The position numbers were made by a program, and so were the translations under genes. This document shows, one piece after another, positions 56,082 through 64,000 of a DNA stretch of 64,000 nucleotides. Below the pieces are notes generated by a model. It was not told the DNA's origin, did no database searches, and saw nothing but the letters and a program-made list of their open reading frames with translations. The stretch comes from Agrococcus sp. ARC_14 (GTDB taxonomy: Bacteria; Actinomycetota; Actinomycetes; Actinomycetales; Microbacteriaceae), in contig NZ_JAKUDO010000001.1 of NCBI RefSeq assembly GCF_022436485.1, positions 2,480,001 through 2,544,000 of the forward strand, in the 5' to 3' direction. How positions within the stretch are numbered: the stretch's first letter is position 1; every line of letters begins with the position of its first letter.

Positions 56082-56115
56082 GCCTCCAGCGTATCCGCGC
56101 GCTATCGTCGGCCGC

Positions 56116-56574
56116 ATGGCAGATTCACGACCCAGCCCCATCGCGGCCTTCGGCGCACGACTCGGATCGCTCGGCCGCACGGCCGGCGGGCCCACGTTCC
56201 GGGCGATCACGGCACCGCCGATCGCTCGCGGAGGCGCCGCGTTCGCGACCCAGGCCGCTCGGCTGTGGGGCCGGATGCTCGGCGGCAGCGAACGCCAGGT
56301 CGGCGAGCTGCACGTGATCACCGGGCTGCCGAAGTGGGCGTTCGGCCGCGGCGGCACGACGGTCGGCGCGACCTACCTGACCCACGCATCCGACGCTCCC
56401 GCCGTGCTCGAGCACGAGGACGTGCACCGGCAGCAGTGGCAGCGCTACGGGCTGTGGTTCATCCCGATGTACTTCGCGGCGGGCGTCGAGGCTACGAAGA
56501 ACCGCTTCGAGATCGAGGCGGGGCTGGAGAAGGGCGGATACGTGCGGAAGGCGGGGAAGCGGGCGCCGCGCTGA
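56116..56574 (+). CDS. Conserved protein of unknown function with HEXXH motif
   Basis: 152 residues from the ATG at 56116. A zincin-like HEDVH motif (His100, Glu101, His104) is followed by QQWQRYGLWFIPMYFAAG, a hydrophobic segment. The N-terminal half is Ala/Gly/Arg-rich with two short hydrophobic stretches. Zinc peptidase activity is possible but unproven, as a third ligand is not obvious (Glu near GVEATKNRFEIEAGL could serve). The stop codon lies in the first unit of the 60-bp tandem array. Confidence 0.7.
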   Translation: MADSRPSPIAAFGARLGSLGRTAGGPTFRAITAPPIARGGAAFATQAARLWGRMLGGSERQVGELHVITGLPKWAFGRGGTTVGATYLTHASDAPAVLEHEDVHRQQWQRYGLWFIPMYFAAGVEATKNRFEIEAGLEKGGYVRKAGKRAPR

Positions 56575-56750
56575 GGCGTCTCGAGATGCGTGCGACCTGC
56601 GGTCGCGCGCTCCTCGACGAGCGGGAGGAGCTGAGGCGTCTCGAGATGCGTGCGACCTGCGGTCGCGCGCTCCTCGACGCGCGGGAGGAGCTGAGGCGTC
56701 TCGAGACGCGTGCGACCTGCGGTCCCGCGCTCCTCGACGAGCGAGTGGAG
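56571..56750. repeat. Three 60-bp tandem repeats (family A units)
   Basis: Units start at 56571, 56631 and 56691. The first two differ by one base in 60; the third has several changes. Each contains GTCTCGAGATGCG ... GCGCTCCTCGAC, a family A palindrome. The array begins with the stop codon of the HEXXH gene and ends before the amidase stop, between convergent genes. Confidence 0.92.
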
Positions 56751-56760
56751 CGGGCGCGGG

Positions 56761-58218
56761 CTACGGCATGCGGTCGACGACGCGTTGCGTCCATGGCACG
56801 CGGCGCTCGAGCTGCCGGCCGATGGCGAGCAGCGTCGCTTCCTCGCCGGGGCGGCCGATGAGCTGCACGCCCATCGGCATTCCTTCTGCGGTCTGGTGCA
56901 CGGGCAGCGTGATCGCCGGCAGCCCCGTCAGGTTCGCGAACGAGGTGTGCGGCGTGTGCAGCACCTGCGCGCGGAAGTCGGCCTCGCCGTCGTCGATCGG
57001 GTACCAGTCGAGCGGGCGAGGCGTGAGCGCCGTCGTCGGCGTGAGCACCGCGTCCCAGGGCGAGAACGCCGCGAGCACGCGCCGCTCGAACTCCGTCGCC
57101 CACAGCTGCGCGCGTGCGAGCCCGCCGGCGCTGAGCCCGTCGCTCGTCTCGATGATCCAGCGGGCGAGCGGCTCGAGCAGCGCACGATCCTCGCGCGGGA
57201 TCGGAATGGTCGCCGCCCCGCCCCGCCACAGGTCGGTGAACGCCGCCGGGTAGCCGGCGACGCCCGCAACGCCCAGGTCACCGGCCGCATCCGGCAGCGC
57301 CACCTCGCCGATCTCGTGACCGAGGGCTCCGAGGGCCCGCACCGCCTCCTCGACGGCGGCGGTCGCCTCCGGTGCGATGCGGATGTCGTCGCTCGAGTCC
57401 CAGGGCGTGCCGCCCGTCATCACGGCGATGCGGAAGCGGCCTTCGCCGCGCATCGCGGCGGCGAGGAGGGAGCCCTCGTCATGCTCGGGGGCGCGGAGGC
57501 TGAGCGCATGCGCGGCCACGCCGTTCACACGGCCGATGAGCGCGTCGGTGAGGAGCGCGACGTCGATGACGGAACGCGCGATGGCGCCCGCCGTCGCGAG
57601 GCCGCCGACCACGCCGACGCCGCCCTGGGCGGGGATGCGGCCGCGCGTGGGCTTGAGGCCGACCAGGCCGCAGGTGGCTGCGGGGATGCGGATGGAGCCG
57701 CCGCCGTCGCTGCCGGGCGCGAAGGGCAGCAGGCCCTGCGCGACGGCGGCCGCCGCCCCGCCGGACGAGCCGCCGGCGTGGAGCTCCGGGTGGCCGGGCA
57801 TGGTGGTCGCGCCGTGCAGCGCGGAGCGCGTGTAGCCGGCGAAGCCGAACTCGGGCGCCGCGGTGCGGCCGAGCACGACGCCGCCCCCGTCGTCGAGCAC
57901 CTGCGCGAGGGGGTGTGTCTGCGCTGCGATCGTGCCGTCGAGCCAGCGGCTGCCCATGCTCGCGGGCTGGCCGGCGCGCGGCGTGAGGTCCTTGTCGGCG
58001 AAGGGCAGCCCGTGGATGATGCCGGTGCGATCCGCTGCCGCATCGGCGGCTCGAGCGCGCTCGAGCGCGAGCTCGGCGTCGACGTGCACGAAGGCGTTCG
58101 CCGCGTCGAGCCGCTCGACCCGGTCGAGCAGGTGCTCGGCGACCTGCGCGGCGCTCAGCTCGCGCGCGTGCAGCAGGCGCCACAGCTCGAGCGCGCCGAT
58201 CTCGTGGATCTCGCTCAA
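56761..58218 (-). CDS. Amidase-signature hydrolase
   Basis: 485 residues. The start is the TTG at 58218, overlapping the stop of the gene upstream as TTGA. The amidase signature triad is complete: Lys76 in PFADKDLTP, Ser151 in HAGGSSGGAAAAVA, Ser175 in GSDGGGSIRIPA. These enzymes hydrolyse amide bonds of small molecules; the residues resemble Asp/Glu-tRNA amidotransferase GatA-like amidases, but gatB/C are absent. The substrate is unknown. Confidence 0.9.
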   Translation of the reverse strand: MSEIHEIGALELWRLLHARELSAAQVAEHLLDRVERLDAANAFVHVDAELALERARAADAAADRTGIIHGLPFADKDLTPRAGQPASMGSRWLDGTIAAQTHPLAQVLDDGGGVVLGRTAAPEFGFAGYTRSALHGATTMPGHPELHAGGSSGGAAAAVAQGLLPFAPGSDGGGSIRIPAATCGLVGLKPTRGRIPAQGGVGVVGGLATAGAIARSVIDVALLTDALIGRVNGVAAHALSLRAPEHDEGSLLAAAMRGEGRFRIAVMTGGTPWDSSDDIRIAPEATAAVEEAVRALGALGHEIGEVALPDAAGDLGVAGVAGYPAAFTDLWRGGAATIPIPREDRALLEPLARWIIETSDGLSAGGLARAQLWATEFERRVLAAFSPWDAVLTPTTALTPRPLDWYPIDDGEADFRAQVLHTPHTSFANLTGLPAITLPVHQTAEGMPMGVQLIGRPGEEATLLAIGRQLERRVPWTQRVVDRMP

Positions 58219-58619
58219 CCGAGGAACCGCCCGGCCCCGCGCTGCAGCCGCTTGCGCTCGGTGCGCTCGCGCATCTCGTCGCGCGTCGCGTAGTTCGTGA
58301 GCTCCTTGAAGGGGTCGCGGCCGACGAAGCGCGAGGGCTCGGCGACGATCGCGGCGACGGCCCGCTCGAGCTCCCAGTATTCGCCGATGCGCGTGCCCTG
58401 GCCGGGGTTCAGGTGCCGCAGGCGTGCGTCGAAGCGCACCTCGCCCTTGACCTCCACCTGGATCACGAAGCCGCGCGTGATGCCGGCGACCGACACCATC
58501 CAGAATCCCGGCCCCAGATCGGTGACGGCCGCGCTGACGTCGCTGGCCGCTGCCGCCGCCTGCGCGTCGGTGCGCTCGCGCTGCGATCGCCATTCGTCGA
58601 AGAAGTTCACGCCCTCCAT
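58215..58619 (-). CDS. Conserved protein of unknown function
   Basis: 134 residues from the ATG at 58619. A charged N-terminal helix (EGVNFFDEWRSQRERTDAQA) precedes a compact beta domain (FWMVSVAGITRGFVIQVEVK, then EVRFDARLRHLNPGQGTRIG) and a C-terminal basic tail. It is coupled to the amidase by a TTGA overlap, so it may act with it. I recognise no known family. Confidence 0.65.
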   Translation of the reverse strand: MEGVNFFDEWRSQRERTDAQAAAAASDVSAAVTDLGPGFWMVSVAGITRGFVIQVEVKGEVRFDARLRHLNPGQGTRIGEYWELERAVAAIVAEPSRFVGRDPFKELTNYATRDEMRERTERKRLQRGAGRFLG

Positions 58620-58642
58620 GGTGCCACTGGAGACTGACACCG

Positions 58643-59638
58643 TCACCTGCTCGGCTCGCCGCCGGGGAGCGACCGCCGCGCCGGCGCCTCCTGCTCCCGC
58701 TGGCGCTCGACGATCGCGGCGAGCGTCGACGCGCCCGTCTGCGCGTCGTCGACGGTGACCGCGAAGCGCGAGCCATCGCGCGTCGTGACGACGATGCCCG
58801 GGCCCGCGCGCAGCACGATCGCGAGCCTCCCCGGTGTGCCGCGGTAGCCCCATCCACCCCACTCGAGCGGTGCGATCTGCATGGCCTCCACGACGCGGAT
58901 GTGCTCGCTCGGCACCGTGCGGAGCGGGATGCCGAAGAGTGCGCTGCGCACGCGCATGCCCTCGCCGTCGACCTGGACGCGGATGCGCGAGAGCGCGACG
59001 AGGAAGCCGGCGGCGGCGAGCAGGATGACGCCGGCGGCGATGCCGATGGCCGCGCTGTCGGCGATCGGCAGCACGAGCATGAGCGCCACGGCGCCGACGG
59101 CCATCGCGATGCCGAGCCAGAGGAACACGGTGGCGCTCGCCTCGCCACGCCACGATGCCGCGTCGGTCGGAGTGAGCGGGATGGGCTCTGCGGGCCGGAG
59201 CGACGCGGGCTCGTCGCGCGGATGGACGAACCAGGGCACGAGCATGAGGGCGGCGGCGCCGGCGATCAGCAGCCACCACCACTCGAGCCGTGCGCCCTCC
59301 GCGGAGCCCGCCTCGGCGGTCGTGACAGCCGAGACGATCCAGGCCGCGGCGAGCACGCCGCTGACGGCCGCGAGCAGCGACAGCACCGTCGCGCGCGTGC
59401 CCGCCGCGATGCGGACGACGGCGAGCGCCAGGCCGACGAGCAGGATCGCGGTCGTGACGGCGAGGAGCGTGAGCGCCGTGGGCACCGTCGAGGAGAAGCC
59501 GTCGGCGACATCGGTGCTCGACCAGTGCGTCGCGACGGTCGGCGGCAGCCGCGGTGCGAGCATCGCCCAGCTGCCTGCGATCGCCAGCGGAGGCAGCGCC
59601 AGCACGAGCGCGGCGAGCCAGGTTCGGAGGCGATCCAT
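58643..59638 (-). CDS. DUF1648 membrane protein
   Basis: 331 residues. The N-terminal DUF1648 segment is visible: LPPTVATHWSSTDVADGFSS, with the H-W pair, between membrane helices. Helices at about 8-28, 55-78, 86-106, 122-140, 172-192 and 200-220 are followed by a cytoplasmic PH-like beta domain (VQVDGEGMRVRSALFGIPLR, then LAIVLRAGPGIVVTTRDG). Function unknown; such proteins often pair with regulators or SdpI-like genes. Confidence 0.82.
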   Translation of the reverse strand: MDRLRTWLAALVLALPPLAIAGSWAMLAPRLPPTVATHWSSTDVADGFSSTVPTALTLLAVTTAILLVGLALAVVRIAAGTRATVLSLLAAVSGVLAAAWIVSAVTTAEAGSAEGARLEWWWLLIAGAAALMLVPWFVHPRDEPASLRPAEPIPLTPTDAASWRGEASATVFLWLGIAMAVGAVALMLVLPIADSAAIGIAAGVILLAAAGFLVALSRIRVQVDGEGMRVRSALFGIPLRTVPSEHIRVVEAMQIAPLEWGGWGYRGTPGRLAIVLRAGPGIVVTTRDGSRFAVTVDDAQTGASTLAAIVERQREQEAPARRSLPGGEPSR

Positions 59639-59692
59639 GGGCCTATCCTCGCGGATCGGCGGATGTGGGCGCTGGATGGGTCGGCCGCAGCG

Positions 59693-60124
59693 TCACCGCG
59701 GTCGTGGCGGGCTCGCCGACGGCTCGGCATCGTGCCGCAGGCGCGCCGGTCGGAGGCCGGTCATGAGCGAGATGCAGCCGGTCGCGACCCCGAGCGCCGC
59801 GCCGACGGCCGCCATGCGTGGATCGAGCTGTGTGAGTGCGAACAGCAGCGCGGCCATCAGCACGACCCCGGCGAGACCGAACGGCGCCACCAGCAGCGGC
59901 CTGGCGCCCTGCTGCACGGCTCGGCGGCTGAAGATCACGGCGACGGCAGCGGGCACGCCGAGCGCCAGGCCGAGCAGCACGCCCGTGCGCAGGCCCGGCA
60001 CGCCCGGTGCCATGGCGAGCCCGACGCCGATGCCCGCGACGACGCCGAGCGCGATCGCGATCGCTGCCGCCCACGCCGTCGGCACGACGTAGGCGATCGG
60101 CGCGCGGTGCTGAGCCTCGGCCAT
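59693..60124 (-). CDS. Small membrane protein of unknown function
   Basis: 143 residues from the ATG at 60124, after GAGAGG (an ATG at 60190 in frame is possible). Four helices (about residues 8-30, 36-52, 73-93 and 99-118) and a basic C-terminal tail. No known domain. It lies between the DUF1648 gene and a GNAT gene on the same strand. Confidence 0.6.
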   Translation of the reverse strand: MAEAQHRAPIAYVVPTAWAAAIAIALGVVAGIGVGLAMAPGVPGLRTGVLLGLALGVPAAVAVIFSRRAVQQGARPLLVAPFGLAGVVLMAALLFALTQLDPRMAAVGAALGVATGCISLMTGLRPARLRHDAEPSASPPRPR

Positions 60125-60220
60125 GGCGGCCTCTCCGCGGCGACGATCGTCGTCGCTGGGGCCAGCGTGCTCTCTCGGTTGAGCGTCCACAACCGCTCGG
60201 GCAGAACCCTGCGGCTACCC

Positions 60221-60808
60221 TCAGCGGCGCTTGCGCAGCGACAGCTGGAACAACAGGATCCCCAGCTCGCGCCCGAACTTCTCGCCCACGCGGCCCATCC
60301 GTCCGATCTCCTTGAAGCCGAGCCGCTCGTGCAGCCGCACCGAGGCATCCGCCCCCTGATCGGCGATCACCGCGATCACCTCGCGCACGCCGCGCTCGCG
60401 GATCTCGGTGATGAGCGCCTCCATCAGCGCACGGCCGAGTCCTCGCCCGCCGGCGGCCGGCCCGAGGTAGACCGACGACTCCACCGTGTGCCGGTAGGCC
60501 GCGCGCTGCTTCCACGGCTGGGCGTAGGCGTAGCCGAGGATCGAGCCGGTGTCGCTGACGGCGACCAGGAACGGCAGGTGCAGCTCGGTCGACTCCCGCA
60601 GCATCCGCCGCCACTGCGCGAGGGTCTTGGGCCGCTCGTCGAAGGTGACCGTGGAGTTGAGCACGTAGTGGCGGTAGATGTCGCGCACGGCGGGCAGGTC
60701 AAGAGCCGCAGCCGGCCTGATCGCGTAGGCGAAGTCGGGTTCGCGGTGCTCTGGCTCGCGCAGGTGCCGCGGCAGCCGGCGGCGGCCTGCGAGCCCGTCG
60801 GGCTCCAC
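60221..60808 (-). CDS. GNAT N-acetyltransferase, phosphinothricin acetyltransferase-like
   Basis: 195 residues from the GTG at 60808, with GAGG upstream, 3 nt after ung ends. YAIRPAAALDLPAVRDIYRH, the LNSTVTFDERP motif and the acetyl-CoA loop AGGRGLGRAL mark the PAT/Bar-like GNAT subgroup, which acetylates phosphinothricin, methionine sulfoximine or related amines. The true substrate is unknown. Confidence 0.88.
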   Translation of the reverse strand: MEPDGLAGRRRLPRHLREPEHREPDFAYAIRPAAALDLPAVRDIYRHYVLNSTVTFDERPKTLAQWRRMLRESTELHLPFLVAVSDTGSILGYAYAQPWKQRAAYRHTVESSVYLGPAAGGRGLGRALMEALITEIRERGVREVIAVIADQGADASVRLHERLGFKEIGRMGRVGEKFGRELGILLFQLSLRKRR

Positions 60809-60810
60809 GC

Positions 60811-61518
60811 TCAGGCCTCCTCTGCCGGGATGCGCCAGTCGATCGGCGTCGCGCCCTGGCCTTCGAGCGCCGCGTTCGCGGCAGAGAACGGGCGAGAGCC
60901 GAAGAATCCGCGGTGGGCGCTCAGCGGCGAGGGGTGCGGTGAGCGGAGGATCGGCAGATCGCCGAGCAGCGGGGCGAGCGACTGCGCCTGCGCACCCCAC
61001 AGGATCGCCACCAGCGGCGCGCGCGAGCCATCCGCGCGGCGGCGCGCGACGAGCGCCCTGATCGCCGCCTCCGTCACCTGCTCCCAGCCCCAGCCGCGAT
61101 GCGAGGCCGGCGCGCCCGCCCCGACCGTGAGCACGCGGTTGAGCAGCAGCACGCCCTGGTCGCTCCACGCGCTCAGGTCGCCGTGCGGGGCTGGCTCGAT
61201 GCCGAGATCGTCGTGCAGCTCGCGATAGATGTTCTGCAGCGAGCGCGGCAGCGGGCGCACATGCCGCTCGACCGCGAACGAGAGGCCGATCGGATGCCCG
61301 GGCGTCGGGTAGGGATCCTGGCCGACGATGAGCACCTTGACATCGGCCAGCGGCTGCGTGAAGGCGCGCAGCACGCGCTCCCCCGCCGGCAGGTACGGGC
61401 GACCGACGGCCGTCTCGGCGCGCAGCCGCTCGCCCAGGCCGTGCACGAGCCCCTCGACGTGCGCCAGCGCATCCGCCCAGCCCGGCTCCACGAGCTCGGC
61501 CAGCGGCTTGGCGCTCAT
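60811..61518 (-). CDS. ung: Uracil-DNA glycosylase
   Basis: 235 residues, family 1 UDG, standard length. [18 protein letters not shown] carries the water-activating Asp68; the conserved HPSPLS motif (residues 195-200) has His195, followed by [12 protein letters not shown]. It removes uracil from DNA. The ATG at 61518 overlaps the stop of the S51 peptidase gene as ATGA. Confidence 0.96.
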   Translation of the reverse strand: MSAKPLAELVEPGWADALAHVEGLVHGLGERLRAETAVGRPYLPAGERVLRAFTQPLADVKVLIVGQDPYPTPGHPIGLSFAVERHVRPLPRSLQNIYRELHDDLGIEPAPHGDLSAWSDQGVLLLNRVLTVGAGAPASHRGWGWEQVTEAAIRALVARRRADGSRAPLVAILWGAQAQSLAPLLGDLPILRSPHPSPLSAHRGFFGSRPFSAANAALEGQGATPIDWRIPAEEA

Positions 61519-62234
61519 GCCGAGAGGATCGCGACCGTGGTGCGGCCGCCCTCGTCGCCCGCGGCGTCGACCGTCCAGACGCTGCCCTCGCCCGCCACCT
61601 GCAGGCCGCCCACGCCGACGATGAGGGAGGTGCGCTCGTCGATCGCGACCACCCGGTCGGCCAGCTGCGCGTCGACGATCGCGACAGCGCGCGAGAGCGT
61701 GCCGTACTGCGCGCAGTGCACGTCGACGACGAGGTCGACGAGGCCGAGCCCCGCATCGAGCGTGACGTCGTCGAGACCCTCGCCGTTCGTCTCCGCCGTC
61801 ACCGGCACGCCGCCGATGCGCCAACCGCCCAGCAGCGCGACGTCGCCGGCGATCATCGCGCCGGCCGAGAAGCCCGCGTAGGGGACGCCGGTCGAGACCA
61901 GCCCGCGAATCGTGTCGGCCGCCGGCATGATCGCCGCGTGATAGCCGGGGGTGAGGCCGCCGCCGATGAAGATGCCGTCGGCACTGCCGAGATCCGTGGG
62001 CAGCAGCGTGCGCTCTGCCGTGAGCTGCACGACGGTGACGGCGCCGGCGCCGAGCTTCGTGAGGTCATCTCGGTAGTCGGCGTGCCACGACTCGCCCTCG
62101 GCGGCATCCTTCGCCCAGAGGACCACGACGATCGTGGGCGGGCCACCGGCACGCTGCCGCGCCTCGTCGACGAAGCGCCCCGTCCAGCCCGACTCGTCCT
62201 CGGCCCATCCGCCGCCCAGCAGGTGAATGCTCAT
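61515..62234 (-). CDS. S51-family (dipeptidase E/cyanophycinase-like) peptidase
   Basis: 239 residues from the ATG at 62234. Nucleophile Ser123 in [13 protein letters not shown], a [13 protein letters not shown] motif and the C-terminal [11 protein letters not shown] follow the S51 fold. Members hydrolyse Asp dipeptides or related beta-aspartyl substrates. It is coupled to ung, an unusual pairing probably of convenience. The substrate is not determined. Confidence 0.85.
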   Translation of the reverse strand: MSIHLLGGGWAEDESGWTGRFVDEARQRAGGPPTIVVVLWAKDAAEGESWHADYRDDLTKLGAGAVTVVQLTAERTLLPTDLGSADGIFIGGGLTPGYHAAIMPAADTIRGLVSTGVPYAGFSAGAMIAGDVALLGGWRIGGVPVTAETNGEGLDDVTLDAGLGLVDLVVDVHCAQYGTLSRAVAIVDAQLADRVVAIDERTSLIVGVGGLQVAGEGSVWTVDAAGDEGGRTTVAILSA

Positions 62235-62250
62235 GCCGCAAGTCTGGCAC

Positions 62251-62300
62251 CCTTCGACACGCTCGGCGCCTTCGGCGCGGAGTGCGCCGCGCTCAACCGG
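62251..62300. repeat. Family B palindromic repeat
   Basis: CCTTCGACACGCTCGGCG ... CGCCGCGCTCAACCGG lies in the 67-bp gap between the aminotransferase stop and the S51 gene. The pattern TTCGAC-acGCTC ... GCGCTCAACC matches the inverted form of the copy at 30579-30624. Confidence 0.6.
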
Positions 62301-62301
62301 T

Positions 62302-63651
62302 TCAGCGGTGCGCCGTGAAGACCTCGTCGAGGATCTCGAGCCCACGGCGCGCATCCTCGTCGCTGATGACGAGCGGCGGCACGACGTGGATGCGGTTGTC
62401 GGCCGCGAAGGGCACGTAGCCGCGCTCGAGCAGCGCGCTCTTGAGCGAGGCGATGACGGATGCGTCGACCGGCTCGCGCGTGACGGGATCGGCGACGAGG
62501 TCGAGGGCCCAGAAGCAGCCGCGGCCGCGCACCTCGCCGATGATCGGGTGGCGCTCGGCCAGCGCCCGCAGGCCCGGACCGAGGATGTCCTCGCCCAGGT
62601 GCTTCGCGTGCTCGACGATGCCCTCCTCGGTCATCGCGTCGATCGAGGCGACGATCGAGGCCGCCGCCAGCGGGTGGCCCGAGTAGGTGAGACCGCCCGG
62701 GATGGCGCGCTCCTGGAAGGTCGCCAGGATCTCCGCGCTGATGATGATGCCGCCGACGGGCACATAGCCAGAGTTGGAGCCCTTCGCGAACGTGACGAGG
62801 TCGGGCTTCACACCATCGTGCTGGTGCGCGAACCAGTCGCCGGTGCGGCCGAAGCCCGCCATCACCTCGTCGAGGATGAGCACGATCCCGTGCTCATCGG
62901 CGAGCTCGCGCAGCCCCTGCAGGTAGCCGGCCGGCGGCAGCAGGATGCCCGCAGTGCCGGGCACCGACTCGACCAGGATGGCCGCGAAGGTCGACGGCCC
63001 CTCCGCCTCGATCACGCGTCGCGCGTGCTGCAGCGCTCGCTCGCTCTCCTGCTCCTCGGTCTCGCTCCAGAACTCCGAGCGATACAGGAACGGGCCGAAG
63101 CAGTGCACGTGGCCGGTGGAGAACTCGTTGCCGACGCGACGGGGGTCGCCGGTGGCGTTGATCGCGGCGCCGGTGTTGCCGTGGTACGAGCGGTAGTGCG
63201 AGAGCACCTTGGCCCGACCCGTGTGGACGCGGGCCATCCGGATCGCGTTCTCCACCGCATCCGCCCCACCGTTCGTGAAGAAGACGGCGGCCATGTCATC
63301 GATTTTCGACAGGATGCGCTCGGCCGCCTCGCCGCGCGTCAGATTCGTGGTGGCGGGCGCGATGGTGGCGAGCTCGGCCGCCTGCCGCTGGATGGCGGCG
63401 ACGACCTTCGGGTGCGAGTGGCCGATGTTGGCGTTGACGAGCTGGCTCGAGAAGTCGAGGTACTCGCGGCCGTCGTAGTCCCACAGCCGCACACCCTCGC
63501 CGCGGGCGACCGTGAATGGGTTGGTGGTGCCGTGCTTCGACCACGAGTGGAGGATGAGGCGGTCGAGGGCGCGGGCGCGGTCGCCGTCGGCGGGGTCGAG
63601 GTCGGCGTCGGGGGCGGCGGCGTTGGGCTCGGCAGCGTGCAGATCGGTCAT
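62302..63651 (-). CDS. Class III PLP aminotransferase
   Basis: 449 residues. ATTNLTRGEAAERIL, FFTNGGADAVENAIRMAR, LILDEVMAGFGRTGDWFAHQ (Asp261) and the PLP lysine Lys290 in TFAKGSNSGYVPVGG are typical class III motifs. The serine/alanine-rich N-terminus is variable. The family uses omega-amino acids, taurine or beta-alanine; this one resembles taurine:pyruvate or beta-alanine-type aminotransferases by general pattern, but the substrate is not fixed by sequence. It is preceded upstream by a luciferase-like monooxygenase, which may hint at nitrogen-compound catabolism. Confidence 0.88.
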   Translation of the reverse strand: MTDLHAAEPNAAAPDADLDPADGDRARALDRLILHSWSKHGTTNPFTVARGEGVRLWDYDGREYLDFSSQLVNANIGHSHPKVVAAIQRQAAELATIAPATTNLTRGEAAERILSKIDDMAAVFFTNGGADAVENAIRMARVHTGRAKVLSHYRSYHGNTGAAINATGDPRRVGNEFSTGHVHCFGPFLYRSEFWSETEEQESERALQHARRVIEAEGPSTFAAILVESVPGTAGILLPPAGYLQGLRELADEHGIVLILDEVMAGFGRTGDWFAHQHDGVKPDLVTFAKGSNSGYVPVGGIIISAEILATFQERAIPGGLTYSGHPLAAASIVASIDAMTEEGIVEHAKHLGEDILGPGLRALAERHPIIGEVRGRGCFWALDLVADPVTREPVDASVIASLKSALLERGYVPFAADNRIHVVPPLVISDEDARRGLEILDEVFTAHR

Positions 63652-63676
63652 GGTCGGATGCTATCGAGCCTGGCTC

Positions 63677-63730
63677 GCTGGTCTCGTGACGGCAGCGGCC
63701 CTGCGGCCGCGGCCTCCTCGACCAGCAGAC
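63677..63730. repeat. Family A palindromic repeat
   Basis: CGCTGGTCTCGTGACGG ... GCCTCCTCGACCAGCAG, with the inner GCGGCC/GGCCGC pairing around the centre. It fills the 83-bp gap between the aminotransferase and monooxygenase genes. Confidence 0.7.
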
Positions 63731-63734
63731 TGTG

Positions 63735-64000
63735 TCACGACCTCGCCCTCGCGTGCTCCTGCAGCGCCGGGATGATGCGCTCGCCGTACTGCCGCAGCGT
63801 CTCCTCCTTGTCGTCGTGCATGACGTAGGCGGCGAACTGGTCGACACCGAGCTCGCGCAGTCGGGTGAGCTTCTCGATGTGGTCGTCTGCGGTGCCCAGC
63901 ACGCAGAAGCGATCGACGATCGCGTCGGGCACGAAGTCGACGTGGTCGTTCTCCACCCGGCCGTGCGAGTTGTAGTCGTAGCCTGAGCGCTGCTCGATGT
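63735..64000 (-). CDS. Luciferase-like flavin/F420-dependent monooxygenase, C-terminal part
   Basis: Only the last 88 codons are inside the window. VDFVPDAIVDRFCVLGTADDHIEKL, given as VDFVPDAIVDRFCVLG and TADDHIEKL, then RELGVDQFAAYVMHDDKEET and LRQYGERIIPAL match the C-terminus of LLM-class (bacterial luciferase-like, F420-dependent) enzymes, in which this region closes the TIM barrel. The flavin site is beyond the edge. Confidence 0.85.
   Translation of the reverse strand, partial: IEQRSGYDYNSHGRVENDHVDFVPDAIVDRFCVLGTADDHIEKLTRLRELGVDQFAAYVMHDDKEETLRQYGERIIPALQEHARARS

Noticed and set aside
56571..56750. A CRISPR array
   Set aside because: The units are uniform 60-bp tandem repeats without variable spacers, and no cas genes are nearby.
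56761..58218. gatA, the Glu-tRNA amidotransferase A subunit
   Set aside because: The amidase triad fits, but gatB and gatC are missing and the neighbours are unrelated, so a general amidase is the safer call.

Overview
The window is high-GC DNA from an actinobacterium. A monoderm Tad/Flp pilus locus without a secretin, mycothiol synthase MshA, a GTP-type PEP carboxykinase, a Rho with a long disordered N-terminus, and the order argS-lysA-hom-thrC-thrB-rho-prfA/prmC-tsaC-wecA-atp all point to Actinomycetota. Codon style and gene content fit Microbacteriaceae (for example an Agrococcus relative); the genus is an inference.

Layout. 1-7044 (minus): the ATP synthase operon (AtpI-like, atpB, E, F, H, A, G and the start of atpD) behind wecA. 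7049-8632 (minus): tsaC and prmC. 8633-19009: an accessory block of about 10.4 kb splitting what is normally one collinear run between prfA and prmC. It carries cysK-cysE, a translationally coupled pair of SMR exporters behind a guanidine-III riboswitch, an IclR regulator divergent from a GntP permease/CoA-transferase/HMG-CoA-lyase-like operon, and small membrane and enzyme genes. 19010-29853 (minus): prfA, rho, thrB, thrC, hom, lysA and argS, with a 3-methyladenine glycosylase on the other strand. 29915-31421: a lipoprotein and a transglutaminase-like protein.

31477-38324 (minus): a complete, tightly coupled Tad pilus operon (flp, tadE, tadG, cpaB, tadZ, tadA, tadB, tadC), with its prepilin peptidase nearby on the plus strand next to a TetR gene and a tRNA-Arg(CCG). 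40318-43646: a second TetR, csoR and a copper-chaperone-like gene, an acyltransferase, and a phosphatase-fold protein that has lost its catalytic cysteine and arginine. 43760-47235: a RamB/ScfR-type regulator divergent from pckG. 47273-48397: a DUF559 nuclease-fold gene bracketed by two related hairpins. 48439-53760: a PaiB-like protein, an ECF sigma factor with a membrane partner, a TPM-domain protein and PspA (probable envelope stress). 53841-64000: a crotonase, mshA, an HEXXH-motif protein, an amidase and membrane proteins, a GNAT, ung, an S51 peptidase, a class III aminotransferase and the end of a luciferase-like monooxygenase.

Small-scale structure. Several families of intergenic palindromes recur. 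One (GGTCGAGGAG ... CTCGAGACC type) has at least eight copies, one of them read through in frame inside the DNA glycosylase gene and three in a perfect 60-bp tandem array. Eight genes that start transcription units have a TANNNT -10-like hexamer only 6-9 nt before the start codon, suggesting leaderless mRNAs. Genes inside operons commonly overlap by 4 nt (ATGA, GTGA or TTGA), which helped choose many starts.
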